A stretch of DNA of 64,000 nt from Liolophura sinensis (taxonomy: Eukaryota; Mollusca; Polyplacophora; Chitonida; Chitonidae): NCBI RefSeq assembly GCF_032854445.1, contig NC_088302.1, forward strand, positions 12,023,338 through 12,087,337, written 5' to 3'. Made by a program: the position numbers and the translations under genes. The notes below the pieces were generated by a model. The model saw only the letters and a program-made list of their open reading frames with translations, was not told the origin of the DNA and made no database searches. Below are positions 1-12,037 of the stretch, piece by piece; positions within the stretch are counted from its first letter, which is position 1, and each line of letters starts with the position of its first letter.

Positions 1-1287
1 GCTGCAAGTCAGAAAGGTGACTTTGTTATGCAACTGCCGTGTTGCATGTCACCACAAAGCCATCCTGTCACATCCTTGAGGCCAACTTAAGTCATCAACT
101 TCTTACACACATGCATGAGTAAGTCTACAACAGGATATCAGACCACAGCTTAATACTATTTCCAACAGCTGTCTACCTTTGTTTAGTAAGAGTAATGTAT
201 GAAAAAGGAAGCTGAAGTTTAGAGAATGTTTAGTGAATAACATTATCATGTTCCAGTCACTTCACATATAAACAAGTGAACACATGTGACGTGCGTATGG
301 TGATTTCACTGGAACCTTCTCACTGAAAGTTGATGGAGCATTGCTTTACAGGGGCACAGTTTGATGAGCATTACACCGTAACATGTATAATCATGCTAAC
401 ACATGTGACGTGCGTATGGTGATTTCATTGGAACCTTCTCACTGAAAGTTGATGGAGCATTGCTTTACAGCGGCACAGTTTGATGAGCATTACACCGTAA
501 CATGTATAATCATGCTAGCAAATATTGCTTCCTTCCATTAACTTCGACTTACATTGTAAATTGACACCCTGACTTGGCTTATAACATATGATGGTATAAT
601 AAAAATAAGGGTATTTGAAGTTTCAGGCCATATTATTATTATGTTAATGTAACTCTTTGCCAAAGGGTGTCCAGTACACTAGCAGTACATGTAACCCCCA
701 AATTCCCTGCACTTTTAACTATTCTGATATTTCCATCCACAATCATAGCAAAACAGAGTAATTAATCCTGTAATTAACTGATCCAGCCATGCACTGCTCA
801 TGTTTATTGCTCAGGCGGAAACTGTAACCTTTCACATTTAACCTCTGACCCAACTCCTAACAAGCCATAGGTGACCTTTAACAGGAAATGTACATGTACA
901 CTGACGTACGTGTTCACATATATGTATAAGTTTGAACACATGTCTGTAAAAACTGTAAATGTATTTCCCGTGCTTTGTCAGAAATTAGATATACATGTAT
1001 GCTATGATTAACTCTTCAGTCACCTCACTGGTCTGTTCACATTTATACATAGCCCTATTACATTTGAATAAAATGAGGACTCACACTGCCAAATGTGTGT
1101 CTTCAAGGTAAAAGGTTGAAAACAAAATCAAACTGATGACAGCTCTTGAAAGCTTCAATGATTTCACAAACACAAAAACTTTCAGTGGATAGTTTATAGC
1201 ACGTGGTATGGTTAATTCAGGGAATTTCTTCTATCATCTCCCCTGAAAATGTTGCAGTCATTTTGCATAATAATGCACATTTCTTAC
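1..1287 (-). other. probable intron of the left-edge gene; no exon recognised
   Basis: This stretch lies downstream of the second exon of the minus-strand gene and is presumably intron. I see no further exon with a matching phase-0 start. On the minus strand the window edge itself reads TTGCAG immediately before base 1, which could be an acceptor for a next exon just outside the window, but this cannot be tested here. The only structure noted is a 119-bp tandem duplication at 279-516. Confidence 0.4.
279..516. repeat. 119-bp tandem duplication
   Basis: Two head-to-tail copies (about 279-397 and 398-516) of a 119-bp unit that begins AACACATGTGACGTGCGTAT. I see only about two differences between the copies (ACTGG versus ATTGG, and GGGG versus GCGG), so the duplication is recent or homogenised. 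No coding potential is visible. Confidence 0.9.
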
Positions 1288-1396
1288 CTGAAGACTGCCC
1301 CTGAAACTGGCAAATGAATGCCATAGTATATAAAAGACTTGCTCCAAGATAAAATTACTTTCATCCAAAACTGTATGACAATTCTGTATAATTGGC
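1288..1396 (-). CDS. second coding exon of an unrecognised gene
   Basis: On the minus strand this 109-bp exon follows the acceptor TTTTTCCTTAG and ends at the donor CTTCAG|GTAAGA. It begins with one base that completes a CA|G glutamine codon left open by the 3977-3835 exon, then gives 36 codons: PIIQNCHTVLDESNFILEQV followed by FYILWHSFASFRGSLQ, ending in phase 0. The phase match, strong splice sites and open frame support a real exon. The peptide is mixed hydrophobic and could form helices. I do not recognise the family. The long distance (2.4 kb) from exon 1 is normal for this genome. Confidence 0.6.
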
Positions 1397-1554
1397 CTAA
1401 GGAAAAATGTTTATCCATTGATGCTTTTATCCACATACCCGGCTGAAGTAAATGTACACTTATTATTTTACATTGGAGATAGACATCAGTGTGAGTAAAT
1501 TGTTTCAAGATGTAATTTTTTCATTCATTTTCATCCTAACTCTCAAAACTGTCC

Positions 1555-1810
1555 ATACTGAGATGTCATATTTACATTTATGCTAATGACTGCCCTTACT
1601 GTGATGTTATGCTTGCTTTAACTCTCATGGCTGCCCTTACTGTTATGTCATGGTTATACTGACTGTCATAAATGTCCTTACTCCGATGTCATGCTTACAT
1701 TTACTCTTGTGACTGTCATAACTGTGATGTCATGGTTGCATTCTCTCCACAACATCCTTACTGTGATGTCATGCTTACACGGCCTCTCATGACTACCCTT
1801 ACTGTGAGGA
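1555..1810. repeat. diverged minisatellite, about 41-bp period
   Basis: About six imperfect copies of a unit near CTTACTGTGATGTCATGCTT followed by ACATTTACTCTCATGACTGCC. Copies differ at many positions and in length, so the array is old. It lies within the predicted intron of the left-edge gene and causes a spurious open frame on the minus strand. Confidence 0.75.
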
Positions 1811-1929
1811 GGTGAAAGAAAACATGGGAAGGTGTATGGAAATGAACAACTTTGGATGAGAATTACTGCTGATAATAACCGGAAATTACAGAGCGTTAAA
1901 CAGAGCAATGTGTAAATTGTGAATGTGAA

Positions 1930-2056
1930 CAAAATCTGATGGTTGTGGGTTTCCCCCAGGTTCTGCCCTGTTCCCTCCCACCATAATACTGGCTGTCGTA
2001 TAAGTGAAATATTCTTGAGTACGGCGTAAAACACCAATCAAATAAATAAATAAATA
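1930..2056 (+). mobile_element. SINE 3' part (GTACGGCGTAAAACACC tail)
   Basis: The segment reads GGTTGTGGGTTTCCCCCAGG, then CCCTCCCACCATAATACTGG, then AAATATTCTTGAGTACGGCG and ends in AAATAAATAAATAAATA. The same order recurs at 11905-12037, 38966-39072 and 58500-58622 in plus orientation and at 12744-12884 and 57886-58081 in minus orientation. A short (AAAT)n tail and several dispersed copies identify a SINE. The tRNA-like head is missing or unrecognisable here. Confidence 0.8.
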
Positions 2057-2950
2057 CATCAAAATCTGGTTATATACTTATGAGGCCGTCCGCAGTTTGT
2101 GTTAGCTTCCATGTCACTGAGACAATGTTTTCACCACTGTGTCGTCAAACATGTGGCTACAGTCCAAATTAATGCCTCCAAGTCAGGAAGGATGAATGTA
2201 ATGCTGTTTTTCTCTGATATGTTTTCATTTGCTCCTTTGGGCTATCTTTTTTTTTTGGCTTGTAAAGTGGTATCATTTTGCAGCAGAGGTTTCAAAGTTT
2301 CGATATAGGTATACATTTGTGTGTTTTTTACGACGTGGTGTCAGATACACACTAGACAAAAGTAGTCAAAAATCCTGTTTCACCAGCCTCTGACTCAGTG
2401 AGTTTGACTCCTATCAGCTGCAAGCCAATTTCATGAAAAATTTCATCACTCAACCCCATTCAGGAATTTAAAATGAGTTATCTCAGGCTATGAGGATTAT
2501 CAGGCTCAGAGATTAAAGGACAGTGCTATGAGTAAGTAAATAGAAAATTAATTGTTCAGTGTGGCCATGTTGACACAAATAAAACGGTAAATGCCCGAAT
2601 GTCTGGGGTTTCAACTGTGAATATCCTTCTTCAGCCTAATCAGAATAATTTCTAATCAGAGAGAGATCTTTATGGAGAATAACCATCGTAAGACCAGCAC
2701 TTAACTCATAAGCGATCTCATCAGCTAGCCACATCTACAAAGTACGTTCATCAGCCAAGCATCTAGCATCACTGAGTAAAACAAACAGCACTGTAGTCAT
2801 TCAGGAACATAAATGAATGTATTTTTATTTATGTTATTAAAAATATGTTACAAGAACAGGATAATACAGCCAAATCAGGTTCTGTCAAATCAGCTGTCAG
2901 TACCTTTACAACCAGATTATTTTACAAGGAAAGCCTTTTTTTCTCCTGTG

Positions 2951-3212
2951 GGAGCATGATGTAGCTCAGTGAGTAGGGTGCATGACTCTTGATTATGAGA
3001 CACATGAGGTATGGGTTCAATCCCGGCCTTAGAAAGAGAATTTGTAGATTTCACGATCTCATTGTTTATATGAGCCTTAATTTGGGGGTTAAAAAGCAGT
3101 TGACCTGTTTCTGTGGTTTTATCTTCCTTGAAGACAAACGTAGCTTGTTTTCAACTACTGAAGTCAGTGGTTTACCCAGCCATAAAACTAACCACCAACA
3201 AGTAAGTAAATA
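2951..3212 (+). mobile_element. tRNA-headed SINE
   Basis: The 5' part is tRNA-like: a box A (TAGCTCAGTGAGTAGGG) and a box B (GGGTTCAATCCC) spaced as in a pol III internal promoter. It is followed by a body ending CCATAAAACTAACCACCAAC and an AAGTAAGTAAATAA tail. The head is too degenerate to fold as a working tRNA. A 74-codon open frame inside it is a by-product. Confidence 0.75.
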
Positions 3213-3834
3213 ATTCTGAAGCATGCCATTAAGTAATAATCAATCAATCTGCCATGCTTAAACCTGACCTTGTATAAATGTTTCAACTGACGGCACCTAC
3301 AAGGTCACACATGAATTGGGAGGTAGTCACAAGATGTTAAGTGAATCAGTCAGTGAATTAACCAAGATTGTTCCAAGCCATGCATGATGAATATGCATGG
3401 TTCTCGAGATTCAAATGTAATTGATTTATTTGTCTAACATATCACTTACGTGCTGAAATGCAATATTCAAATGGTATCACTAAAGGTAATTAAGAATTGC
3501 ACGGCGACGTGGTACATAAATGGTGTGATTCAGTGAATGACATTTCAGACCAATGTCATTGCAATGAACAGTCACAAATTCGCATAACAACTTTTCACAT
3601 ATGCCTTCAACGTGGAGAAGATTTACACAAAATATACCTGGGATGACTTTTGAATTAATTAATTTAATCAAACTGAAATTAGGGAGAAGCAAATGTTTAT
3701 GCCATCGATATATAGACCAGTGTGCAGGATGCAATCAGCTAAGATCAGTGGCCAGCTGGTCGCAATCCCATACCTACTTCTGCATACCATCGTTTTTTCA
3801 ACAAGCTCATTTACAAATTGTAACGAATACTCAC

Positions 3835-3977
3835 TGGTTTTCTGGGGGTGCATTCAGATCAATACCTTCGTGCTCTTCAATACATAATTCATAAAACCCA
3901 GGGAAAGGATCAAATTCATCCCCTCCCTCCATCGCTCCTTCTTCGGCCGAGCTCCCCGACTTGTTGTGGTCGGCCAT
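3835..3977 (-). CDS. first coding exon of an unrecognised gene
   Basis: On the minus strand the ATG at 3977 sits in AAAATGGCCGACC, a good Kozak context. It opens a 47-codon frame (MADHNKSGSSAEEGAMEGGD, then EFDPFPGFYELCIEEHEGID, then LNAPPEN) ending at the donor AACCA|GTGAGT in phase 2. The first 20 residues are small, acidic and probably disordered; the next 20 hold an FPGFYELCIEE segment. The phase fits the exon at 1396-1288 exactly, completing a Gln codon. GC content is clearly higher than the flanks and an inverted CCAAT box lies about 50 bp upstream. I do not recognise the protein. At least 84 residues are encoded in this window and the gene continues beyond the left edge. Confidence 0.7.
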
Positions 3978-4060
3978 TTTCTTCTAGTGGTAGCAGACCG
4001 CAGTTCTCGAAAATTCTGCAAGCCCATTGGTCAATTTCTTGAAAGCGCCACCTACAGACA
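3978..4060 (-). promoter_or_regulatory. probable promoter/5' leader of the left-edge gene
   Basis: Upstream of the minus-strand ATG at 3977 there is a CCAAT box (minus strand GACCAATGGG, plus strand CCCATTGGTC near 4023). The start codon itself lies in an AAAATGGCC element resembling the YY1-type motif often found over start codons of housekeeping genes. No TATA box is visible. The TSS is not placed. Confidence 0.4.
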
Positions 4061-5529
4061 AAAATTAGCAGGTGTACGCATCGTGCGAAGAAGAAAACAA
4101 CATTAGTTGTTTAGTTAAGTACAATAAGAAAACCAGCGTTAACGTTATCTGATGTATATATCTGATATCACCCACATATCTAAGGTTTATATCGCTTGCC
4201 CAGTCTTTTACAACCCGCTTAAAGATGGAGTAAATTCGAATACAGAAGTTATCCATTTGTAGGCCTAACCTAGAAAAACGACATAAGGCCCTATTACGTT
4301 ATTCATGTACCTTTCCGACTGCGTGTCAGACTCCGTTAAAATGTAAAATATGTTCAAATCCATTTTTACTGTAAAAAAAAAAAAAAAAAAAAACCTACAC
4401 GTAAATTGCCTCGAGTCCGGCATATGTGCCTATATCGTCCCGCGGGAGAAATTCACTTGTGAGGTTTTTCAAGGCACCCGACTAAGTTCTTTGGCATGCT
4501 ACACAGGTGGAGCCAAAGTTAGAACAAAACAAAGAAACAAATGTAAATATTTTTTTTAAGCTGCACCGAGTTCTTCGACTTGCAGCCACGCGCAAACACG
4601 GTCTATAGACCACTATACGACGAATCGTCACTGGCCTGCACTGTGTTTTAGGCACTGTTGATTCTTCGCGGCCCACACCCCCAAAGGGCCGTTAAGGTTG
4701 AACAAGAGCCACCTAACGACCGCGAGAGTACCTATAGCCAACACTAATGGTTAGATTTCACACCTTTTCCAGAGACATTTATTGCTTACCCATGCAGTAA
4801 CAATCAAATATTTTGGATTATATTATATGTACACCAACAGATTCCATAGAGGACCAACTATGAGAGCAAAGAACCACGGGGTTCTCTGAAAAGAACGTGA
4901 AGAAACAAGATTTCAGAGAGTATATGTTGGCCCTGCCGGTAGGCCTACATACCCACACATCTTATTCTTGTGAGTGATCAGATAAAACGGAATTATGGAT
5001 AGATACTGTTGGTTTGACATTGCAATCTTCATAGATCTATGAACACTACCCGATGAAATTCCATGACAGCCATGGCTAAATGTTTTTTGTTTTTTTTTGT
5101 GTGTGTGCGACGAAAAAGGACTTTCATGTATAAACCCCAGAACTCCAGTCACTTGGTCAGAGAGTCCGGGGTCAAGTACCGACATTTGGCAAAACTCGAA
5201 CTTTCCAATGTGTGACGCATGGTACATGGACACCACATTGGTGCAAGACAAGTGGTCTTAAACTAACTTAAATCTAGCCTCAAATATTCCCAAGAAATTT
5301 TCACTTGTATATGATGGCGGTCATATTTAAGGGTGGAGGAAGCCGTAGTGCCCGGTATAAATGACCGAGAGTCGGAAAGTTACGGACGAATTTTCCCACA
5401 TGGGAAGTAAACACCAAATCGCTGGAAGACAGGTGCATGGCCTTCAACGAATGTTGTAAGTAATATTCTGACGCTGATTTTATGTGTAAAAGTTCCATTG
5501 TAGTGGTCTTTCCGTATTATTTTAGTTGA
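4061..5529. other. intergenic; no gene recognised
   Basis: This stretch holds a 20-bp poly-A run (about 4373-4392), a short GC-richer patch at 4560-4700 and mostly unremarkable AT-rich sequence. Open frames of 60-112 codons on both strands show no recognisable protein, no splice context and no codon bias. Confidence 0.5.
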
Positions 5530-6560
5530 ACAGTTCTGAAATTATCGAGTTTTGCTGTCTTTTCTATGGATTTGTCTGGGTTTACAAGTTTCGAATTGTC
5601 GAGTGATTAGGATTTGGAATTGTTTACTTTTACCGTCTTGGAATTTTGCACTTTTTGGATTTGTCAGGTCATACTGCTTTGAAATTGTAGGGTGTTGAAG
5701 TTTTGGATTTATCGAGTCACGTGTGATTTTGGAATTTTCCGGATTTACAGATTTGGAAGGGTTTAACTCTTTCACAGTTTTGTAATTACCGGGTTTTGGA
5801 TTTGTCGGGTTTTACTGTTTTGTTATTGTCGGGATTCGCAGTTCTCGAGGTCTTTTGGATTTACCCGATATACTGCAGTTATGGAATTGTGGGGTTTTGT
5901 TGTTTTGGTATTGTGGGGTTTTGCTGTTTTGATATTGTTGGGTTTTGCTTTTTGATATTGTCTAGTTTGGTGTTTTGGTATTGTCGGGTATAACAGTTTT
6001 GTGATTGTCGGGTTCTGCTGTTTTGGTATTGTCGAGCTTTGCTGTTTTGGTATTGTCGGGTTTTGCTGTTTATAGTATAGTTGGGTTTTTCTGTTTTGGT
6101 GTCGTCGGGTTTTGCTGTTTTGGAATTGTTGGGTTGTCTGTTTTAGAACTGTCGTTTTTTGCAGGTTTGGAAATACCATATGTTAACTTCACGCACATTT
6201 GGAATTTTCAGATTTTGGAGTTGGGAATTGGCCGTTTTTGCAGTTTGGAATTTGCTGTTTTTGCAGTTTGAAATTGTTCGATTTTGCAGTTTGGAACTGT
6301 CGGGTATGGCTGAATGATTTGGAGTTATCTGCTTTTGCAATTGTTGGTTTTAATACGAATGCGTCCCAGTTTCTTACTGTATATATTCTCAGTTCTTTTG
6401 GTGACATGTTTGGACATTGTTTTGAAAATTGACCCTGTGATTTGCCGATCCGAAACGTTCATTACAGATGGCGACTAGTATACCTATATCTGTTTCGACG
6501 CCTAGATTTGCAGTCTTGAAATCGTTGAAGTTTGCAGTTTTCGAATTATCGACTTTCGCA
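5530..6560. repeat. 24-bp minisatellite
   Basis: Long array of a unit close to TTTTGCTGTTTTGGTATTGT CGGG. The best copies lie between about 5880 and 6130; both flanks decay into looser TTTGCAGTTTGGAATTGTCG variants. Because 24 is a multiple of three, several frames stay open on both strands and give 8-residue periodic peptides (FAVLVLSG-like on plus, QNPTIPKQ-like on minus). These are treated as by-products of the repeat and not as genes. Confidence 0.9.
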
Positions 6561-8334
6561 CTCTTCACTTGAGAGTGACCCGATTCTTTTTGCGGCATGG
6601 AGATGATAATGACAAAATGGTGGTATAAAGGTATACTATGCACAGTCTCCTACCAGAGACTCTGGCGGTGGTTCCGGGTATGTACGCTGAGATAGTCTCT
6701 GAAGTGAGTGTCTTTGGGACGTTTGCACAGTTTAATTAAGGATTGAGTGTAATATTTTGGTTTACTGGGATATAAATGAAAACAAAAACAAAAACACTAT
6801 ATGCAGCTGTCGGATTACCTGATTAAAACTTGGGATTCAAAACCAGAACCATTTTCATATAACATGCGCCGAAAGTTAAGGTGCATATGTTCTCCTTCCC
6901 CCCCCACCCCCCCACCCCCCTGCCCAACACTCACACACACACAACCCCTCAACTCCCAACCCCTACTTTTCAACCAGCGATTTAAAAAAAAAATATTATT
7001 GAAAATTGGTATCTGAAATTTTGTAAAATCGAGCAATATAACTCAACTTTCAAACGGACCGAAAACATGTACGTCTGTTCCTCTGAATAACCTGTATCAG
7101 CCAGCCGCCAGCGAAACTGCAGTATTTGCCACTTTTTATGGAATATTTTCAGCATGACGATAATACTTGCTAAGCCTATGTTTTCTGAAGTCATGCGTAC
7201 ATGTTTTCTATCGCGAAGAATGTTACACTGTAAATATTAACTTCGCATGATCTGTATTTATTAAAACACACGCATTAGTGCGCAAACGCCTTACTGTTTT
7301 ATTTGAACGCAGACGTCTTATCCATAAACGCGTTTCATGGTGGGACGATACCACGCATACGTTTTGTTAAAACATATGCTCTATCCTTTTTATAACGTTG
7401 ATGTTTTCAGTAAATTATTTTCATCGTTTTCCCCAGGACATTGCTGTTTAAAAGAAAAAATGTGACATGTCTACTAGAGTGGTCAACTGGTCGTTTTTAT
7501 TTTAACATGTATATGCCTATCAGTTTTTGCTGTGTAGAATATCGAGATTACCTAGATTTTTATCATGATGAACTCCATCTTTGCACAAGAATGTTCAATA
7601 TTTTTAAAATTAAAGGCTCCGTACATTATAATTTGCATTTACTTGGATCGGTTGAAAAGTCGTTTAGAACGTGCCCTTGAACGTCTGGAATCCCAGGGCT
7701 TCCGCGGCCTGGGCGGGCTCTGGACCCTCGCATATTTAGGTGGGATGGTCGTTGCACTAGCCACCACCTCTCCACCCCGCTGGATACGGGCTTGCATGGT
7801 TTCTCTGAACATTGTTCAGTTTGTCCGCATGTTCTATTTGAATAAATATTTTACGACTCACATAGCGCGTGTTTCAACGGAAAGTAGACACATGTTTTTG
7901 CAGGATACTTAAAAACAATCTTGAGGAAGGATATAGTTAGATATGCGGCTGTATACGATCATAGTTTCCGGGGCCTTGGCGGCCCATGCATGGACCCTCA
8001 CCTGATTGCTTGGGATAATGAACCCCACACAACCCCACTTTTCATTTGCTTCTTACGCCTCTGGATAAGTTTTCTGGCGTTTAAATATGGGCATGATTAG
8101 TCGAATTAAATGAATGAATGAATGAATGATTATGACTTAACGCCACTTAGGCAGTGTTGCAGCCATATCGTGCCAGGAAACACAAAAATGTGGTTTTCCA
8201 TGCGAATTTCGATCTAATAAAACAGACGTACATTTTTAAAACCAGCTAAAACAACTTAAACATTAATTCTAGACATTATAATCCTTTAATTGCAGAGAGG
8301 TCTACTGACCAGGCACGTTTGCCTTTTCCTCACC
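6561..8334. other. intergenic; simple-sequence patches
   Basis: Contains a C-rich/CA-rich run at about 6897-6960, an A-run at 6983-6992, and a GC-rich patch at 7680-7800 whose GGCCTGGGCGGGCTCTGGAC phrase is echoed loosely at 7970-8005 (GGCCTTGGCGGCCCATGCAT). That suggests two fragments of one repeat. A 115-codon open frame at 7565-7912 spans the GC-rich patch but resembles no family I know. Confidence 0.4.
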
Positions 8335-8760
8335 AGAACACACGCGTTATAGGCGCAGGTTCAATCCCGGTCTTGGCCAGAGTCGCGAGTCGTGGGTTGT
8401 AGATGCGCCTTCGGAACAATGTGGGGTGATTTTGTTTTGTATTATGTTTGTATATGTATGTATATATGCTTGCTTTTGGTTTTACGTCGTACTTCAATAT
8501 TTTTTTCAGTGATATGACGACGAGGAGTCATTAGGTGTGTGTACATATAGTGTATGCCGCCAAAGTGCTGCACCCCTGAAGTACCATGCCAAAGACACCC
8601 GACATGACATCCCATTCAGTCACATTATACTGATACCAGGTCTCTTCTTTCTTTGTTATATCCTCCTCAATGCTGAAGGCCAAACGAGGCAGCAACCAAT
8701 ACCATTTTTTAAGTCTTTGCTATGATCCGTCGAAGGTCTCTCGACTTCGGCGCCCTAAGT
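8335..8760 (+). mobile_element. SINE-like fragment(s) with tRNA box B
   Basis: Begins with a box B-like AGGTTCAATCCCGG, preceded by degenerate tRNA-like sequence. It continues through TTTTACGTCGTACTTCAATA, GATATGACGACGAGGAGTCA, GCCGCCAAAGTGCTGCACCC and ATGACATCCCATTCAGTCAC to a CGACTTCGGC segment. I recognise the latter phrases as typical of a widely dispersed mollusc repeat, from memory. A 62-codon open frame at 8537-8725 is inside the repeat and is not called as a gene. Confidence 0.6.
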
Positions 8761-11700
8761 CATTCGGCCAACGAAGCGGTCAATTTTATTTTGTATAAGG
8801 TATATACATATACAGTTAACATTAGCAAGGATCTTGTCTTTTAGAGCTTCTTACAGGCATTATAAAAGATTTGACTGATGCTTGCTTGACAGCCTTAATT
8901 TCGCATTTCAGCTATATGTTGGCGGTCATCATTATGCATGAATGGGTGATGGCAACTGCTGTGCCCGTATATAGCCTTCGGCAAACATAACCCACATGTG
9001 ACATATATGTAACATATGTGTGCATTTTATATTCATTATATCCAATTTGCTTAAATTTACGGAAGGCTGCTATAATTGTAACGGTAAAAAAATAATTGGG
9101 AGGAAAACCGTAAATGTGGATTTAAATCTGAATTTCCATTATCAATGTTGTTTAAAATGCGTGATTTTTGGTGTACTTTATAGTATAGTAATGCCGATTG
9201 CACTATATTAACCGTGTTCATATAAGATCTTGGTGTAGGCATATGCCTGTTAAATTTGCCTGGTTTCCTGGCAGCAGTGCACTCAGAATGTCATTCATCA
9301 ATCACAGAAAACGGCCCAAGTATACGACTCAAATTAATTAACAAATAATCGATTAATTCTGGTGGTGATCCGAATCGATTCTTTTTAGTGAATATGCAAA
9401 AAAATGAAGGTATTTATTTACAAAACATACATTTTTTTTTTAATTTGTTTCAATTTCTATGCTCTTTAAGCAGAACTTGCGTTTTTCACCCTTTTCGTAC
9501 AATGATCCAGAAACTGGCTCCATATTTTAGCACTACCTTATTTTAGGCCAGGACGTTGTCGGTAGCCCAGTTATACAGGGGTAGTTTAGCACTGTTCGAT
9601 TGATGGGCTAGTTGTTCAGCGCAATTTGCAAAACTGGTTAACGCCATAAATAGCGTTTTGTATTTTGTTGACATACTCCTGACCTTGTGTGTTGACATAG
9701 GTTATTAAGCATACTTCTGAAGGGCAAAAAAGGATGTCTATTTGAAAATGATATTCGGTAGAACCTGGGACTATTATATACAATAGTCCCAGATAGAACA
9801 AATCAAATCCAAAATTTGTGACGAAGGCATGAATGAAACAAGGGGACATAACCTTCGAATGAAAAAAAAAAGTTACTTGCCTCCCTTTCTCGTATGTGTT
9901 TTGAGTGTGCTCTCACAACTGATATCTTCGTACAGTGAACGGTAACGGTATTTTTCCACAAAATATTATCCCCATTAAAATATTTTTTTCATGAATGTCA
10001 GATTTTAGACAATTTATTATTGCTTAAATTCATTTACTTTAGTGAAAGTAACTGAGGGCAAAATTAAATGACAATTAATTAATATGCATTTTATGCCAAA
10101 TACATAAACTTAATAACAATAATGCATTTGAGCCCAGTGCTGTCTGCATATATTTTCTTATTTTCAAATGCATATTTATGTGATGTGATTATCATCACAA
10201 TCAGTTAATTTTCATTTTGGTAACTATTTTACATGACACTTAATATAATTAATTATAGGTACGTAAATATATGAATAAAATATTTCAGTTCATTTACCGG
10301 GAAATCCTATATGTATATACACAAATATATCTATATAGTTTGCTATTAAATACAAGCTTCCTTTATTACTGTACTTCAGTTGCGTTGCATAGGTAAAATC
10401 TAATTATACATATGTAGATACCGGCAATAGTAATTTGACGTCAAGTAAGCTACCATATTAATCATCACGCGAGATCCGCTTGGCGTGTATATGACTCCAT
10501 TGGGTGTGAATGGTGTGAACAGTATAGTATTGCCGGATTCAGAGTGGATGTGTCAGGAGTACAAAATTAGAAGTTCATAACATCCGTAAATAAGAGAAAG
10601 GTACGTTTTGCTGCGTACTGTTATGTGAAAGTTGCTAACAATAAATATAGTCACCCATAGTCAAACACATGTATTTCAATTTGTCCAGATATGTTTTAAG
10701 CCAATTAAAGCATGGTACTGATCGATCATCGGCACTTATCAGTTGCTCACTATGTGAATGACACCTAAATCTCATGCTCGTTGTGAAGGACACGTTACCG
10801 TTTCGGTTTGGAAAGAATTCAACATTTAGAATATTATCCCAGGACTACTTTTACTCCTTACATGAGCTGTGTCACAACTACTGTATATGGCGCGAGAATG
10901 TATGTATATGAGTGATGCTACCGGATCTATAGAGACTAGAGTAGAAGATTTTACTGTAAACAAATGTTAAACGTGTTCTCTGGCAACATCTAACTATACC
11001 TCATGATTCACTTGCACGTGGTTGTATGGGTTTACCAGCCCACCTTTAACCTTGGCATTTCAGCCAATACCGTTAAGCCATTGTATTTTGACCGGGATAG
11101 TCATGTGACGTCAACTAGCTCAAAAATATGGCTTCATAGCATTCGCGTAGGACGCTGTGTACGCTCTGCTCAACAACCGTAACTGCCTTCCAGTCTAGAT
11201 GTTTCTTGAAAAGACATGCCCGAAGTTCACTACCCCAAACGTAAGTTTTACTTATATTTTAGCTTCTAAGTGTATTTTTACACAGATTGGAGAGGGTGGG
11301 TCTAACACGTTTCACGGTTCGCGTCGATTTTTAATACATATAGGCAGGTATGTTTGGTGGATGAAGTCTGTTCAGACCTTACAGCAGAAGTATGTGAAAA
11401 TTGTCTTTGACCTACAGCGGACCACGTTGAAATTTGTATGAACGAACGGCTGAAATTTACTTGCCTTGGCGTAATGATCGTTACCAGCTGAATTAAACTG
11501 AACACAGTGGTTAAAAAAAAAATCCTCTTTACCCCCAATCATCCTGTGAGCCGGGACGACTTTAAACCTTAGCAACCTAATCTTCTTGTTTCACTTATAT
11601 CCATGCACCTAGTCATTCTCTCCTTGTCCACATTTAGTTTTTGCCAGGTAAGTCCATTTTGAGCTGTATTTTGATGGACGAAATCTTCGATACCTCCTTT

Positions 11701-11904
11701 GTTTGAAGTTTCGTGTTTGACTTACACCTGCCATTGTGTGTGTACAGTCTGCTTACATCACATGCATCATACACACTGAAACTGTTAATAATTTGAAATG
11801 CAGCAACTTCTGACTAGAACTGCAGCAACTTCTGACTAGAACTGCAGCAAGCAGTCAGACTTATCACAATGGCTGCTGCAAGTTCTAGCCAGAAAATTCT
11901 GACA
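8761..11904. other. intergenic; AT-rich, one possible promoter
   Basis: Mostly AT-rich sequence without recognisable genes. 9980-10330 is particularly AT-rich. Two perfect TGACGTCA (CRE/ATF-type) octamers occur at 10436-10443 and 11106-11113. The second precedes a short frame from the ATG at 11199 that reaches a good donor, AAAC|GTAAGT, at 11240; another strong donor, GCCAG|GTAAGT, is at 11648. No downstream exon could be linked to either. Confidence 0.35.
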
Positions 11905-12037
11905 ATCTGCGGATGGTCATGGGTTTCCCTTGGCATGCTTGGGCTCTGCCCATTTTCCTCACACCATAATGTCGCAGAAGTGAAATATTCTTGAGTACGG
12001 CGTAAAACACCAATCAAGTAAAGAAATAAATCAATAA
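11905..12037 (+). mobile_element. SINE 3' part (GTACGGCGTAAAACACC tail)
   Basis: Same body and tail as the copy at 1930-2056: GGTCATGGGTTTCCCTTGGC, CACACCATAATGTCGCAGAA, AAATATTCTTGAGTACGGCG and an A-rich AAGAAATAAATCAATAAA end. The body has a short internal deletion compared with the other copies. Confidence 0.8.

Larger units (their letters stand above)
1397..3834 (-). other. intron between the two exons of the left-edge gene
   Basis: Predicted intron 1 of the minus-strand gene. It contains a diverged minisatellite (1555-1810), a SINE tail in plus orientation (1930-2056) and a tRNA-headed SINE (2951-3212). The remaining sequence shows no coding signal; the small open frames are scattered and lack splice sites. 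Confidence 0.5.

Noticed and set aside
2951..3025. Possible functional tRNA gene (plus strand)
   Set aside because: The tRNA-like head is degenerate and attached to a SINE body and AAGTAAGTAAATAA tail; no clean cloverleaf.
5823..6271. Open frames of 65-118 codons on both strands taken as protein genes
   Set aside because: They are produced by the 24-bp minisatellite, whose unit is a multiple of three; no splice or start context.
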